In this document: positions 9,038-16,666 of the stretch, in pieces
Numbering within the stretch: the stretch's first letter is position 1
How the letters are laid out: each line of letters starts with the position of its first letter
Assembly (NCBI GenBank): GCA_905198745.1
Contig: CAJKDU010000044.1
Span: 1-19,601 of the forward strand
DNA from: an uncultured Prevotella sp.
Lineage (GTDB): Bacteria; Bacteroidota; Bacteroidia; Bacteroidales; Bacteroidaceae
DNA: 19,601 nt
Direction of reading: 5' to 3'
The notes under the pieces: generated by a model
Told to the model about the DNA's origin: nothing
Database searches by the model: none
Seen by the model: only the letters and a program-made list of their open reading frames with translations
Position numbers and translations under genes: made by a program

Positions 9038-10303
9038 ATGAAGAAACTTTTTCCAATTCTGCTGATGTTGGTGGCAACTGTGTTCACCGCATGTAGCAGC
9101 GACGACGACAACACCTTTAAGGTTTCGTTCGAGAGTGCCAATTACACCCTCACTAAGGGTAGTGTACAAATCAATATCACTGCGGCCAATGCTCCTGCCA
9201 CGGCCACTGACATTCCCGTGACCTTTGGCGGTACTGCCGTGAAGGGTGATGACTACACTGTGTCTGCTGAGAAATACACGGTAGGTGGTAACTCTGCAGT
9301 GACAAGCATTACTGTAACTGCCAAGAACAACTTTACTGAGGCAAAGACCATCACCATGAGTTTGAGCGGTGCTGAAACAGGTGCTAACCCCACTACCACA
9401 ATCAACCTCGGCGTACAGGACAAACGGCTTTACTCTTTTGCTCAGAAGGCATACGTGCTTGGCAATGAGGTAGAGGTGGAATTCGACTTGCTCAACATCA
9501 AGGATGGTTCTACCTACACCGCAGAGAACGATATCGAAGTTAGCGCCTATGCAGATCCGCTGCTCTCCACAGCCGTTGAAGGTACTAACTATTAGTTTGT
9601 AAACAAGACTGCCGTCATCAAGAAAGGCGAAAGCAAGTGTACGTTTAAACTTAAGGCTCTCAGTCTTGAAGCAGGCAAGAATGTGATTGTAGTTACTCCA
9701 CAAGTGACTGAGGCCGAAGGCTTCGTTGCAGGCGCATTCCCGACGGCCACCGTGACCATGATCGGCAGTTATGCTTCCGACTTGCTCGGCACATGGGTGA
9801 TGAACAAAATGGTGACAACAAAGGAGAACTTTATTTCTGCATGGGCATGTACAGAAAAGGATGCAGAGGGCTGGCCTGTCTTAAATGCTGATGATACTTT
9901 CACCTTCTCGGGTGATGGCGCAGCAGAGGGTTACAAACTCACTACCTCGCTGAAATCTGAACTGAAAAACTATTTCAACGAGACTTCTGATTTCTCTATT
10001 GACAAGGAATATACACTAAGAGTAGGCATGGGGGAAAAGAGAACAACACAATTGCTGAAACTTAACAATGTAAACCGTTACTTCTCAGCAACAAAACAGA
10101 GTGAAGATAAGGTGGCTTATGTTGCCGTAAGAAACATCACCGATGAAGCTGGTGAAACCTTACTTGATGTTTATGTAGTTGATTACAACTCCAAGTCGTT
10201 TGCATATCCTCTGTTTGAGGACTACGGTATGTATGATACGGCAAAGCCAACCGCTTGGATGGACGGAATGTTCATTAACTTCACACTGAAGAAGAAGCAA
10301 TAA
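9038..10303 (+). pseudogene. Surface lipoprotein with Calx-beta-like domains, interrupted by an in-frame TAG
   Basis: One reading frame of 421 codons is broken by an amber codon at 9593-9595 (codon 186). Both halves are in the same frame and the second half stays open for another 235 codons to TAA. Residues 1-18 are a lipoprotein signal (FTAC, Cys19), followed by SSDDD, which resembles the Bacteroidota lipoprotein surface-export signal. Residues about 27-140 look like a Calx-beta-type Ig fold (GTAVKGDDYTV). A second related domain at about 150-235 contains the stop, right after EGTNY and just before FVNKTAVIKKGESKCTF, which continues the fold. Residues about 245-421 form a distinct C-terminal domain (LLGTWVMNK start, possibly lipocalin-like). 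As read, the product is 185 residues with an incomplete second domain. The second half has an ATG at 9683 but no signal peptide. A point change such as CAG to TAG, or a sequencing error, is the simplest cause. It closes the peptide-uptake operon. Confidence 0.85.
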
Positions 10304-10350
10304 ACGATACTTCTGACTAAGAATATTATAAGAGCTTTTATTTAAAATAT

Positions 10351-10396
10351 TCGTCCCCTCTGCTAACAGACTGCAGAGGGGACGATTTGTTTTTTT
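10351..10396 (+). terminator. Intrinsic terminator between the convergent operons
   Basis: TCGTCCCCTCTGC (10351-10363) and GCAGAGGGGACGA (10373-10385) form a perfect 13-bp GC-rich stem with a 9-base loop, followed by TTTGTTTTTTT (10386-10396). This is a textbook Rho-independent terminator for the plus-strand operon ending at 10303. On the minus strand the stem is followed by an AT-rich stretch (ATATTTTAAATAAA), so it may also end the opposing operon, whose last gene stops at 10407, though less efficiently. Confidence 0.93.
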
Positions 10397-10406
10397 GAAG
10401 AGAATG

Positions 10407-12944
10407 TTACATTCTGTATGCCACACCAAGTCGGAATTCAAACGTGTTGGCTTGTACGTTGTTGTGGTATTTATAGCGCGTGTTGCGGATGAAGTAGCTG
10501 CCCGATAGTTCGGCAGAGAGGCTTCCCTTGAGGTTGAAGCGGAATGTGGGGCTCACCACGAACAGTTCCGCATTGCTGGTGTCGCCCTGCACGTCGTAGT
10601 AGAGCGGGTCCATGTGCTCCAAATCTTTCTTCTCGTAGCCCTTCCAGGTAAAGATGCGGTAGTAGGAAGCGTTAAGCGTGAAAGTGCCTACGTGGGGGAA
10701 GTCCATGATGGTATGAGCCTTGAAGCTGAAGCCGCTGCCCATGTTGTAGTCACGGTCGATAACCTTGTAATAGTCGCTCTTGCTGCCTCCGAGGGCTATT
10801 CCGTCAATGAAGATACGTTGCTCGATGCTGCCCAAGTGACCTACGTTGTTGAAACGGTAGATGATGCCGGGACCGAATGCCATGGCTTCTGAGATGCGGT
10901 AAGGGGTGAGCGAGGTGCCGTCTTTCACTGGTTCGGAGTTATAGAAGTTGAAGTGCTGGTAGATTCCGAATTGTGCCTCCACGTCTTTTCCCGCATAGAC
11001 AGGTGCTCCCCACAGTCGTCCTGTGAGTAAAGCCTTGCTGAACAAGGGCTGGTTGGCACTCATACCGATGGTTACCTCTGCGGTGAAGTAATCGTAGGGC
11101 TTGTTTTCCTGGTCGTTGAGAGGTTCACCATATTGCAGGCCGATATTTATATAGGGATTGTATTCTCCCCGGAACAGACCTCCGTCGTCTGCGAGATAGC
11201 GTGTGCCGACAGAGAAGTCGAGATGTACAGGGATACGGTCGAAGTCGTGGTAGAGATAATTCTTTTGTTTCACGTGCCATGCCTCACCTCTGACCAGTCG
11301 GTTGAAGCCCTGTATAGGGTTGACGATGAGGGCTGCTGCTTCGCGTAGGAAGCGCCCGAAGCCTTGTGTGCGGTCATTGAGGATGGTATGAGAAATGCGG
11401 TTAGTAATTTCTCCTATGCAAGTGCCGCCCATGGAGGTTGCCATGAGGTCGTTGATGGCTGGTGGCTCACGCTCTCCGAACAACTCCCACATCATGCTTC
11501 CGCAGAAAGCATAGGGAATGGACTCCCAGAAGTTCATGCCGTTGGAGCGCGCGCTGTTGAAGTAGAGGTTCCCGTGATAGGGGTGTGCAAAAAGGTTTGT
11601 GGTGAAGCAGTCGTTGTCCCACACGAAGCGGCGGAAATTGTGCTTGATGGTGTGAATGTTGATGTGGGCAAACTCCTCGTTCATCACAAAGCGGTTAAAC
11701 GAGAATACGAGCAGGTTCACGCTTGTTGCCTCTGCAGCTGCTATCCACGGGCGTTTCTTGCCGGGCAAGGCAAAGCGGTCGTCGGCAGGGTTCTCCACAT
11801 AGCTGTCTCCTATTCGTGGCACATTGTTTCCTCCGAATCGGTGGTATGCCACGGTGAGTCCAAGCTGGGCAATGAGTTTGTTCTCGTAGCGATGGTTGCT
11901 GCCGTAGAGGCGCGTGTCGCCATAGCCGACGGAGGCAAAGGCTCCGAGTGTGCGGTTGATGCGGTAGTCTATGTTGGCATGAGCCTGCAGTGAGTACATG
12001 CGTTCCGGTTTGTCGGTGGAATTCTCCTTGAAAGTTTCTATGTGGGAGAATCCCAAGTCGGCACTCAGTGTCCAGCGTGGGGAGAGATGGAAGTATTGGC
12101 CGAGGCGATAGTACAGCGCTCCCGAGAATTTCTCGTCAAGCCCTATGTAGTGTGTGCCGAAACCTAAAATGCTGTAGGTTGACTTGTTGCGGAAGCGTAG
12201 GGCTATGTTCGCCTTCGACGTGTTGCCTCCGAAGAGCATCAAGTCAATTTGGGTGCTGGGGTTTACGTTGACCAATCCTATTTTCCGTCCGGTCGTGTCC
12301 CGGGTGTAGTTGATGAGTCCTATCTGTACACCTTTAGGGTGGCCGACGGCAGCGTTGAGCAGTCCGAGCTGCACACCGGTAAGCGTGTCGGCATAGTTAT
12401 AGGCACCCAGTTGCACGCCTTTCATGCGTGCGCTGCTCACGTTGGCGAGCGCCGAGAATTGCATACCGCTTTCCACGCCCATGGCTATGTTGGTCACGGC
12501 AGCCAACTGCAAACCTCTCATCTGTCGGGTACTCACATTGCTGAAAGGTGACATTTGCCACCCTTTCAGCTCACGGGCAATGCTTGATACGCCTGCTATC
12601 TGAACGCCTCTCATGGTGCCGCCCACGCTGTTGAGAAGAGGTGACAGCTGTAGTCCTTTCACAGAACCTCCCGTTAAAGCTCCCAGTCCGCCTATGTTTA
12701 CACCCCGAGTTTCGCCCCGGGTGGATGCTGTGAGCAGTCCCAGTTGGAACCCGGACAGTGTGTCGGTGGAACTGAAGATGCCTATGTTGAAGTTCTTCAA
12801 CTTGGAAGAGTCTGCGGCTGTATGTCCGACGCCTAATGCCACATTGGCATAGCGTGCCATACGGGCCTTGTTCTGTGCTGATGCAGAACATGTGAGGGAA
12901 GCCGCAAGCATAGTAGCGGCAAAAAGACGGAAGGAGGTGTTCAT
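10407..12944 (-). CDS. Outer-membrane protein with N-terminal solenoid repeats and a DUF3943 domain
   Basis: The product is 845 residues with a signal peptide (about 1-23, cleavage after ASA). Residues 65-226 contain eleven copies of a short repeat centred on G(V/L)Q(L/I)G/A, mostly 16 residues apart, resembling the LA_2272-type surface repeat. Residues about 240-400 are rich in alternating beta-strand patterns. Residues about 440-550 match my recollection of DUF3943, with MMWELFGEREPPAINDL at 484-500 and TSMGGTCIGEITNRIS at 503-518. The rest reads as membrane beta-strands ending in FRLGVAYRM, consistent with an outer-membrane barrel. Function is unknown; no catalytic motif is evident. It lies 68 bases after the dus stop with no promoter motif I could see between them, so it may be the last gene of the dapB-led operon. 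DUF3943 assignment is by eye; signal peptide and repeats are directly visible. Confidence 0.85.
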   Translation of the reverse strand: MNTSFRLFAATMLAASLTCSASAQNKARMARYANVALGVGHTAADSSKLKNFNIGIFSSTDTLSGFQLGLLTASTRGETRGVNIGGLGALTGGSVKGLQLSPLLNSVGGTMRGVQIAGVSSIARELKGWQMSPFSNVSTRQMRGLQLAAVTNIAMGVESGMQFSALANVSSARMKGVQLGAYNYADTLTGVQLGLLNAAVGHPKGVQIGLINYTRDTTGRKIGLVNVNPSTQIDLMLFGGNTSKANIALRFRNKSTYSILGFGTHYIGLDEKFSGALYYRLGQYFHLSPRWTLSADLGFSHIETFKENSTDKPERMYSLQAHANIDYRINRTLGAFASVGYGDTRLYGSNHRYENKLIAQLGLTVAYHRFGGNNVPRIGDSYVENPADDRFALPGKKRPWIAAAEATSVNLLVFSFNRFVMNEEFAHINIHTIKHNFRRFVWDNDCFTTNLFAHPYHGNLYFNSARSNGMNFWESIPYAFCGSMMWELFGEREPPAINDLMATSMGGTCIGEITNRISHTILNDRTQGFGRFLREAAALIVNPIQGFNRLVRGEAWHVKQKNYLYHDFDRIPVHLDFSVGTRYLADDGGLFRGEYNPYINIGLQYGEPLNDQENKPYDYFTAEVTIGMSANQPLFSKALLTGRLWGAPVYAGKDVEAQFGIYQHFNFYNSEPVKDGTSLTPYRISEAMAFGPGIIYRFNNVGHLGSIEQRIFIDGIALGGSKSDYYKVIDRDYNMGSGFSFKAHTIMDFPHVGTFTLNASYYRIFTWKGYEKKDLEHMDPLYYDVQGDTSNAELFVVSPTFRFNLKGSLSAELSGSYFIRNTRYKYHNNVQANTFEFRLGVAYRM
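12267..12752 (-). repeat. Coding repeat array, eleven units of about 16 residues
   Basis: Within the DUF3943 protein, the key glycines fall at residues 65, 81, 97, 113, 128, 144, 160, 176, 190, 205 and 219, spacings of 14-16. Each is usually followed by V/L/W/M-Q-L/I/M and then a small residue, as in KGVQLGAYNYA and TGVQLGLLNAA. The DNA copies have diverged, so this is a protein repeat rather than an unstable DNA repeat. Such regular short periods usually fold as a beta-solenoid. Confidence 0.8.
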
Positions 12945-13012
12945 GAGCTATATCTTTTGATGGTTGGCGACTGGCTTTTAGGCATAAGTCCTGCCGTTAT
13001 GTTTGCGGAGAA

Positions 13013-13993
13013 CTACCCCAATCGTGTGCGTGTCTGTTCGAGGATGTCGAGGAGCTCTGCGGTCGTATTGGCGCGGAGCATGGCGATGCGTGTCTGCCGG
13101 AAGTCGGGTATGCCTTTGAAAATAGGACTGGCTGCAAGATGACGACGCGTGTGGAGTATGCCACGGTACTCGTCGATGCGTTCCACGTTGATGCGCAATT
13201 GTTCTTCGAGTACATCGAGTTTCCAGTTGAAGTCCATCTTGGGGTCTGGCTCGTGTCCGTCGAGATAGTCGCGTATTTCCTTGAATATCCAAGGTCTGCC
13301 GAATGTGGCGCGTCCCACCATTACAGCATCCACTCCGTAGCGGTCGAAGGCCTGTTTGGCTTCTTCCGGCGATGTGATGTCGCCGTTGCCGATGATGGGT
13401 ATATGTATGCGAGGGTTGTTCTTCACCTCGCCAATGGGCGTCCAGTCGGCTTCTCCGGTGTACATCTGTGAGCGGGTGCGTCCGTGGATGGTGAGTGCCT
13501 CAATGCCGCAATCTTGCAGTTGTTCTGCCAGGTCGGTGATGATGAGGCTGTTCATGTCCCATCCTAGCCTGGTCTTGACAGTGACAGGGGTGTCCACCGC
13601 CTTGACCACCTCACGTGTGATGTCGAGCATCAGTGGAATGTTTTTGAGCATGCCGGCACCGGCCCCTTTGCCTGCCACCTTCTTGACGGGGCAGCCGAAG
13701 TTGAGGTCGATCACGTCGGGATGTGCCTGCTCTACAATCTTGGCGGCTTCCACCATTGACTCCACGTCGCGTCCGTAGATTTGTATGCCTACGGGACGTT
13801 CCTCGTCGCTGATGGTGAGCTTGTTCACTGTGCTTTTGATGGAGCGCACCAATGCCTCGGCACTGACAAATTCGGTGTAGACCATTGAGGCTCCGAACCG
13901 CTTGCAGAGCATGCGGAACCCGATGTCGGTCACGTCTTCCATGGGCGCCAGAACTACTGGGCGTTCACCCAAGTCAATGTTTCTTATCTTCAT
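13013..13993 (-). CDS. dusB: tRNA-dihydrouridine synthase
   Basis: This 326-residue cytoplasmic flavoenzyme reduces specific uridines in tRNA to dihydrouridine using FMN and NAD(P)H. The TIM-barrel signatures are in order: LAPMEDVTDIGFR (15-27), the catalytic-site motif NFGCPVKKVAGKGAGAGML with Cys101, VKTRLGWD, LTIHGRTRSQMYTGEADW, IPIIGNGDI and VMVGRATFGRPWIF (FMN phosphate binding). Length is typical of the DusB branch. The subfamily name is my judgement from overall resemblance; DusA or DusC would be less likely. The gene ends with TAG, showing that TAG is an ordinary stop in this genome. It follows the WbqC-family gene by 51 bases without an evident promoter. Confidence 0.93.
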   Translation of the reverse strand: MKIRNIDLGERPVVLAPMEDVTDIGFRMLCKRFGASMVYTEFVSAEALVRSIKSTVNKLTISDEERPVGIQIYGRDVESMVEAAKIVEQAHPDVIDLNFGCPVKKVAGKGAGAGMLKNIPLMLDITREVVKAVDTPVTVKTRLGWDMNSLIITDLAEQLQDCGIEALTIHGRTRSQMYTGEADWTPIGEVKNNPRIHIPIIGNGDITSPEEAKQAFDRYGVDAVMVGRATFGRPWIFKEIRDYLDGHEPDPKMDFNWKLDVLEEQLRINVERIDEYRGILHTRRHLAASPIFKGIPDFRQTRIAMLRANTTAELLDILEQTRTRLG

Positions 13994-14044
13994 TTCTGTT
14001 TACTGCTTGTTGTATAAAGGGGGGATGGCACAATATGGGTGCTT

Positions 14045-14650
14045 TTATAGGTAGAACACGGCTTCATTTCCCATGTTGAACAGCAAGTCGAGGATACTCA
14101 GGTTGGGCTGGAAGCCCGTACGATCACTATAGACTTGATAATAGGACTTAGGATGGAAGTCGGGGTCGGGCAGAGGTTTCTTGGGTCGGATGACTTCGCG
14201 GAAGTCAATAGCTTCTGTCTCGTGCTCATAGTGTTCTGTGAGTGAAACGTTCGGTTCTATGTCGAGCAGTTCACACATGGTCCGTGTGATGTCGAGGTTG
14301 AAGTCTATCAGATAGTCCCACCTCTTCTCGAAGAACGGACGGATATCGTCGGCATAGTATTCGAAAAAGGGGGATTCTCCGTAAGCACTTACCAGTGCAT
14401 TCCAGTGGAGATGGCGCCAGTTGCCGTGGTCAGAGAGGCGTATGTCCCGAATGAATGCTTGTCCGTCGGCATGCTCCACGGGTACGGTAAGCGCCTGTGT
14501 GCCGTTGGCCGTGGCAATAAGACAACGGTTGCGGTAGGTCTGCTTCACGAAATGTTCTGCAGTCTCTATCGCTACCTCCTCATGGCGGTAAAGTTTCTGA
14601 TACCATTGCACGGGACCGAAATAAGTGGTAGAGAGTAAAGCTTTGCTCAT
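14045..14650 (-). CDS. WbqC-family protein
   Basis: The product is 201 residues with no signal peptide or membrane segment, so probably cytoplasmic. The N-terminal LLSTTYFGPVQWYQKLYRHE, then YRNRCLIATANGTQALTVPV and later HWNALVSAYGESPFFEYYAD, are hallmarks of the WbqC-like family (Pfam PF08889). The family is named after a gene from O-antigen clusters, but its biochemical role is not settled. The ATG overlaps the stop of the upstream signal-peptidase-like gene by ATGA (14647-14650), implying coupled translation. The neighbourhood with lepB is one I recall from other Bacteroidales. A role in surface glycoconjugates or envelope maintenance is only a suggestion. Confidence 0.9.
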   Translation of the reverse strand: MSKALLSTTYFGPVQWYQKLYRHEEVAIETAEHFVKQTYRNRCLIATANGTQALTVPVEHADGQAFIRDIRLSDHGNWRHLHWNALVSAYGESPFFEYYADDIRPFFEKRWDYLIDFNLDITRTMCELLDIEPNVSLTEHYEHETEAIDFREVIRPKKPLPDPDFHPKSYYQVYSDRTGFQPNLSILDLLFNMGNEAVFYL

Positions 14651-15195
14651 TTTATCAACTTAAAGGCGCGGTCTTTCCTGAAACCGCCAAAGGGTTGAGC
14701 CGTGCTTTCCTTGTTGTAGAGCACAAGGAAAGCACGGCCAATAATCATTCTTTCGGCCACCAGCCATCTTTCTTGGTTGTGGCGGGTAGCTATGAGATAA
14801 TATTTATCGCCCAGAAGTGGGCAGTCTATCTTGCGTCGGGGAATGGCGTATTCGGAACTGGTAAGGCGTATGGTGTCGCCCGGCACTGCTATGACGTGCC
14901 CCAGGCATACCCGACGCATCAGGTGGTTCAGCACACTGTCGGCTGGCGGGTTGAATGCCACTATGTCGCCTCGCTTAATGTCGTGTGGCAGAAGCCTGGC
15001 ATGGCGGAACATGCGTCCGTCGCCCGAACGAAGTCCATAACTCCACCTGTTCACCATCACCCTGTCGCCTTGTTGCAGCCGGCTGTCGATGCCTGCCACG
15101 GGAACAGAATAGATGGTGAAGGCCAATGTCCTGAAGAGCAACACCGACAGGGCTGCCGTCAGGAGTGCTGTTATGAACTTCACTCCATTCTTCAC
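14647..15195 (-). CDS. Signal-peptidase-I-like protein (S26 fold) lacking the catalytic residues
   Basis: The product is 182 residues with one N-terminal membrane segment (about 7-28) and an S26-type body: GDRVMVNRWSYGLR (43-56), GDIVAFNPP (76-84) and AVPGDTIRL (103-111). Compared with the adjacent LepB, the catalytic Ser position of the SxSM/L motif, eight residues before GD, is Gly35 within VAGID. The catalytic Lys is also gone: anchoring on PGD it becomes Gly99, and anchoring on the RRV segment it becomes Met93. The conserved GDNRxNSxDSR box is reduced to ATRHNQE (136-142), although the following IIGRA motif survives. It is therefore predicted to be a non-catalytic paralogue of the neighbouring enzyme. 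It starts 4 bases after lepB and overlaps the WbqC-family gene by 4, so it is firmly embedded in the operon. A regulatory or chaperone role is inference. The open frame argues against simple decay. Confidence 0.88.
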   Translation of the reverse strand: MKNGVKFITALLTAALSVLLFRTLAFTIYSVPVAGIDSRLQQGDRVMVNRWSYGLRSGDGRMFRHARLLPHDIKRGDIVAFNPPADSVLNHLMRRVCLGHVIAVPGDTIRLTSSEYAIPRRKIDCPLLGDKYYLIATRHNQERWLVAERMIIGRAFLVLYNKESTAQPFGGFRKDRAFKLIK

Positions 15196-15199
15196 TCGT

Positions 15200-16654
15200 T
15201 TACTTGATGTTGTCTACCCAACTGAACAGACGACTCCAGCGCACGGCTCCGAAGCCCTTGTGGTCTGGGTCACTTGACCACCAGATGAAAAGCGGCTTGC
15301 CTACTATGTGGTCTTCAGGCACAAAGCCCCAGTAGCGGGAGTCTGCGGAGTTGTGGCGGTTGTCGCCCATCATCCAATAGTAGTCCATCTTGAACGTGTA
15401 GCGGTTGGATGGTTTGCCGTTGATGTATATCTTGCCGCCTTTCACCTGCAGGTCGTTGCCCTCGTAAACCTTGATGCAACGCTCATAGACGGGCAGGTTC
15501 TTCAGTGTGAGGTTTATGCTCTTGCCTTTGGCTGGAATCCACACCGGTCCATAGTTGTCGCGTGTCCATCCTGTTATGGCGTTGAGCGGATAGGTTTCGC
15601 CCACAGGCGCATCTGTGTTGATGCGGATGCTCTCCACAATGTCTTTGCGTTTGGCAAGTGCTTGTGCCATGGCCTTGGTGAGTGGCATGTAGCCTGGTGT
15701 GGTAGGTGTGGCAGTGTTGCCGAGCATCTGCAGGTTTTCGCCCGAAATGTGGAGCTCGTCGATGAGGTCCTCTGGTATCGGACGGCGCAACTTGATGTAG
15801 TAAGTGTATTGCACGTTGTCGGGCTCCTTGTTGGCCTTGCCGTCAAGATAGACTATGCGGTTCTTGATTTGCAGGGTCTGTCCGGGAAGGCCCACACACC
15901 GTTTCACATAGTTCTCCCGACGGTCTGTTGGGCGGCTGATGATGTCGCCATATTCACTGTTGTTGTCGAGAATGTACTTCCGGCCTGTGGCATAAGCCTG
16001 TTCGAAGTAGGCACGCTGTTGTGTCACGGGGAGCTTGGACAGGTCGGTGGTTGGCGGATTGAGCTGCTCGCCGAAAGAATAAGCCATCTGGTAGTAGTCG
16101 GCTGCCTGGTAGCGGTCAGCACTGCACAGCGTGTCGCCGGCAGGGTAGTTGAACACTACAATGTCGTTGAGTTGCACATGGCCGAAACCTTTCACTCGTC
16201 GATAGTCCCAGTGGGGCCACTCCAGATACGACTTGCAATTCACCACGGGCAGCGTGTGCTGGGTGAGCGGCATGGTGAGCGGCGTCTCGGGGATGCGTGG
16301 ACCATAGCTTATTTTGCTCACGAAGAGATAGTCGCCGGTGAGCAGGGAGCGCTCAAGTGAACTGGAAGGTATCACGTAGTTCTGGAAGAAGAACAGGTTG
16401 ATGAAGTAAACCGCCACCAGGGCGAACACCAGCGCATCGACCCAACTCATCAAAAACTTGACGGGGCGCTCGGCATACATCCACCACTTCCATTTGATTT
16501 TCTTCGAGATGTAAGCGTCGTAGATAAAGGGCACCACTACCAGTCCGAGCCAGCTTTGCACCCAAACGAGGAAGGCGAGATAGAGCACTGTCACCACGGC
16601 GAACTTGGCCCACTGCACCTTCATATTCATTCTTTCCTTTTCCTTGTCAATCAT
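15200..16654 (-). CDS. lepB: Signal peptidase I
   Basis: This 484-residue inner-membrane serine protease removes signal peptides from exported preproteins. Hydrophobic segments lie at about 15-48 and 67-90. The catalytic Ser99 is in IPSSSLERSL and the general base Lys251 in YVKRCVGLPG. SKISYGPRIP (113-122) and GDNRHNSADSR (430-440) complete the family boxes, so it should be active. It is much longer than E. coli LepB (324 residues): about 65 extra residues lie between VVFNYP and the Lys box, and another long insert lies between about 280 and 400. I recall such long forms from other Bacteroidota. The ATG at 16654 is 12 bases after dapB. A second start eight codons in (MNMKVQW) is preceded by a purine-rich AAGGAAAAGGAAAGA and could be the true one. 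Confidence 0.95.
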   Translation of the reverse strand: MIDKEKERMNMKVQWAKFAVVTVLYLAFLVWVQSWLGLVVVPFIYDAYISKKIKWKWWMYAERPVKFLMSWVDALVFALVAVYFINLFFFQNYVIPSSSLERSLLTGDYLFVSKISYGPRIPETPLTMPLTQHTLPVVNCKSYLEWPHWDYRRVKGFGHVQLNDIVVFNYPAGDTLCSADRYQAADYYQMAYSFGEQLNPPTTDLSKLPVTQQRAYFEQAYATGRKYILDNNSEYGDIISRPTDRRENYVKRCVGLPGQTLQIKNRIVYLDGKANKEPDNVQYTYYIKLRRPIPEDLIDELHISGENLQMLGNTATPTTPGYMPLTKAMAQALAKRKDIVESIRINTDAPVGETYPLNAITGWTRDNYGPVWIPAKGKSINLTLKNLPVYERCIKVYEGNDLQVKGGKIYINGKPSNRYTFKMDYYWMMGDNRHNSADSRYWGFVPEDHIVGKPLFIWWSSDPDHKGFGAVRWSRLFSWVDNIK

Positions 16655-16666
16655 CGTGCTAAGGGG

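Noticed and set aside
9593..9595. Programmed recoding of TAG (for example pyrrolysine insertion)
   Set aside because: No supporting element or enzyme is seen, and another gene in the window (dus) uses TAG as a normal stop. A point mutation is simpler.
9683..10303. Independent gene starting at the ATG at 9683
   Set aside because: It is in the same frame as the upstream lipoprotein, has no signal peptide or clear ribosome binding site, and begins within a beta-strand of the second Calx-beta-like domain. It is better read as the distal part of an interrupted gene.
11364..11993. Plus-strand open frame of 209 codons
   Set aside because: It is antisense to the DUF3943 gene, with no domain, promoter or signal to support it.
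12267..12752. Possible tandem DNA repeat or CRISPR-like array
   Set aside because: The periodicity is at the protein level within an open reading frame; the DNA units have diverged and there are no constant repeats with unique spacers.
15308..16360. Long open frame on the plus strand (350 codons)
   Set aside because: It is fully antisense to lepB, which has all catalytic motifs. The composition (rich in Val, His, Ala) is typical of a shadow frame.
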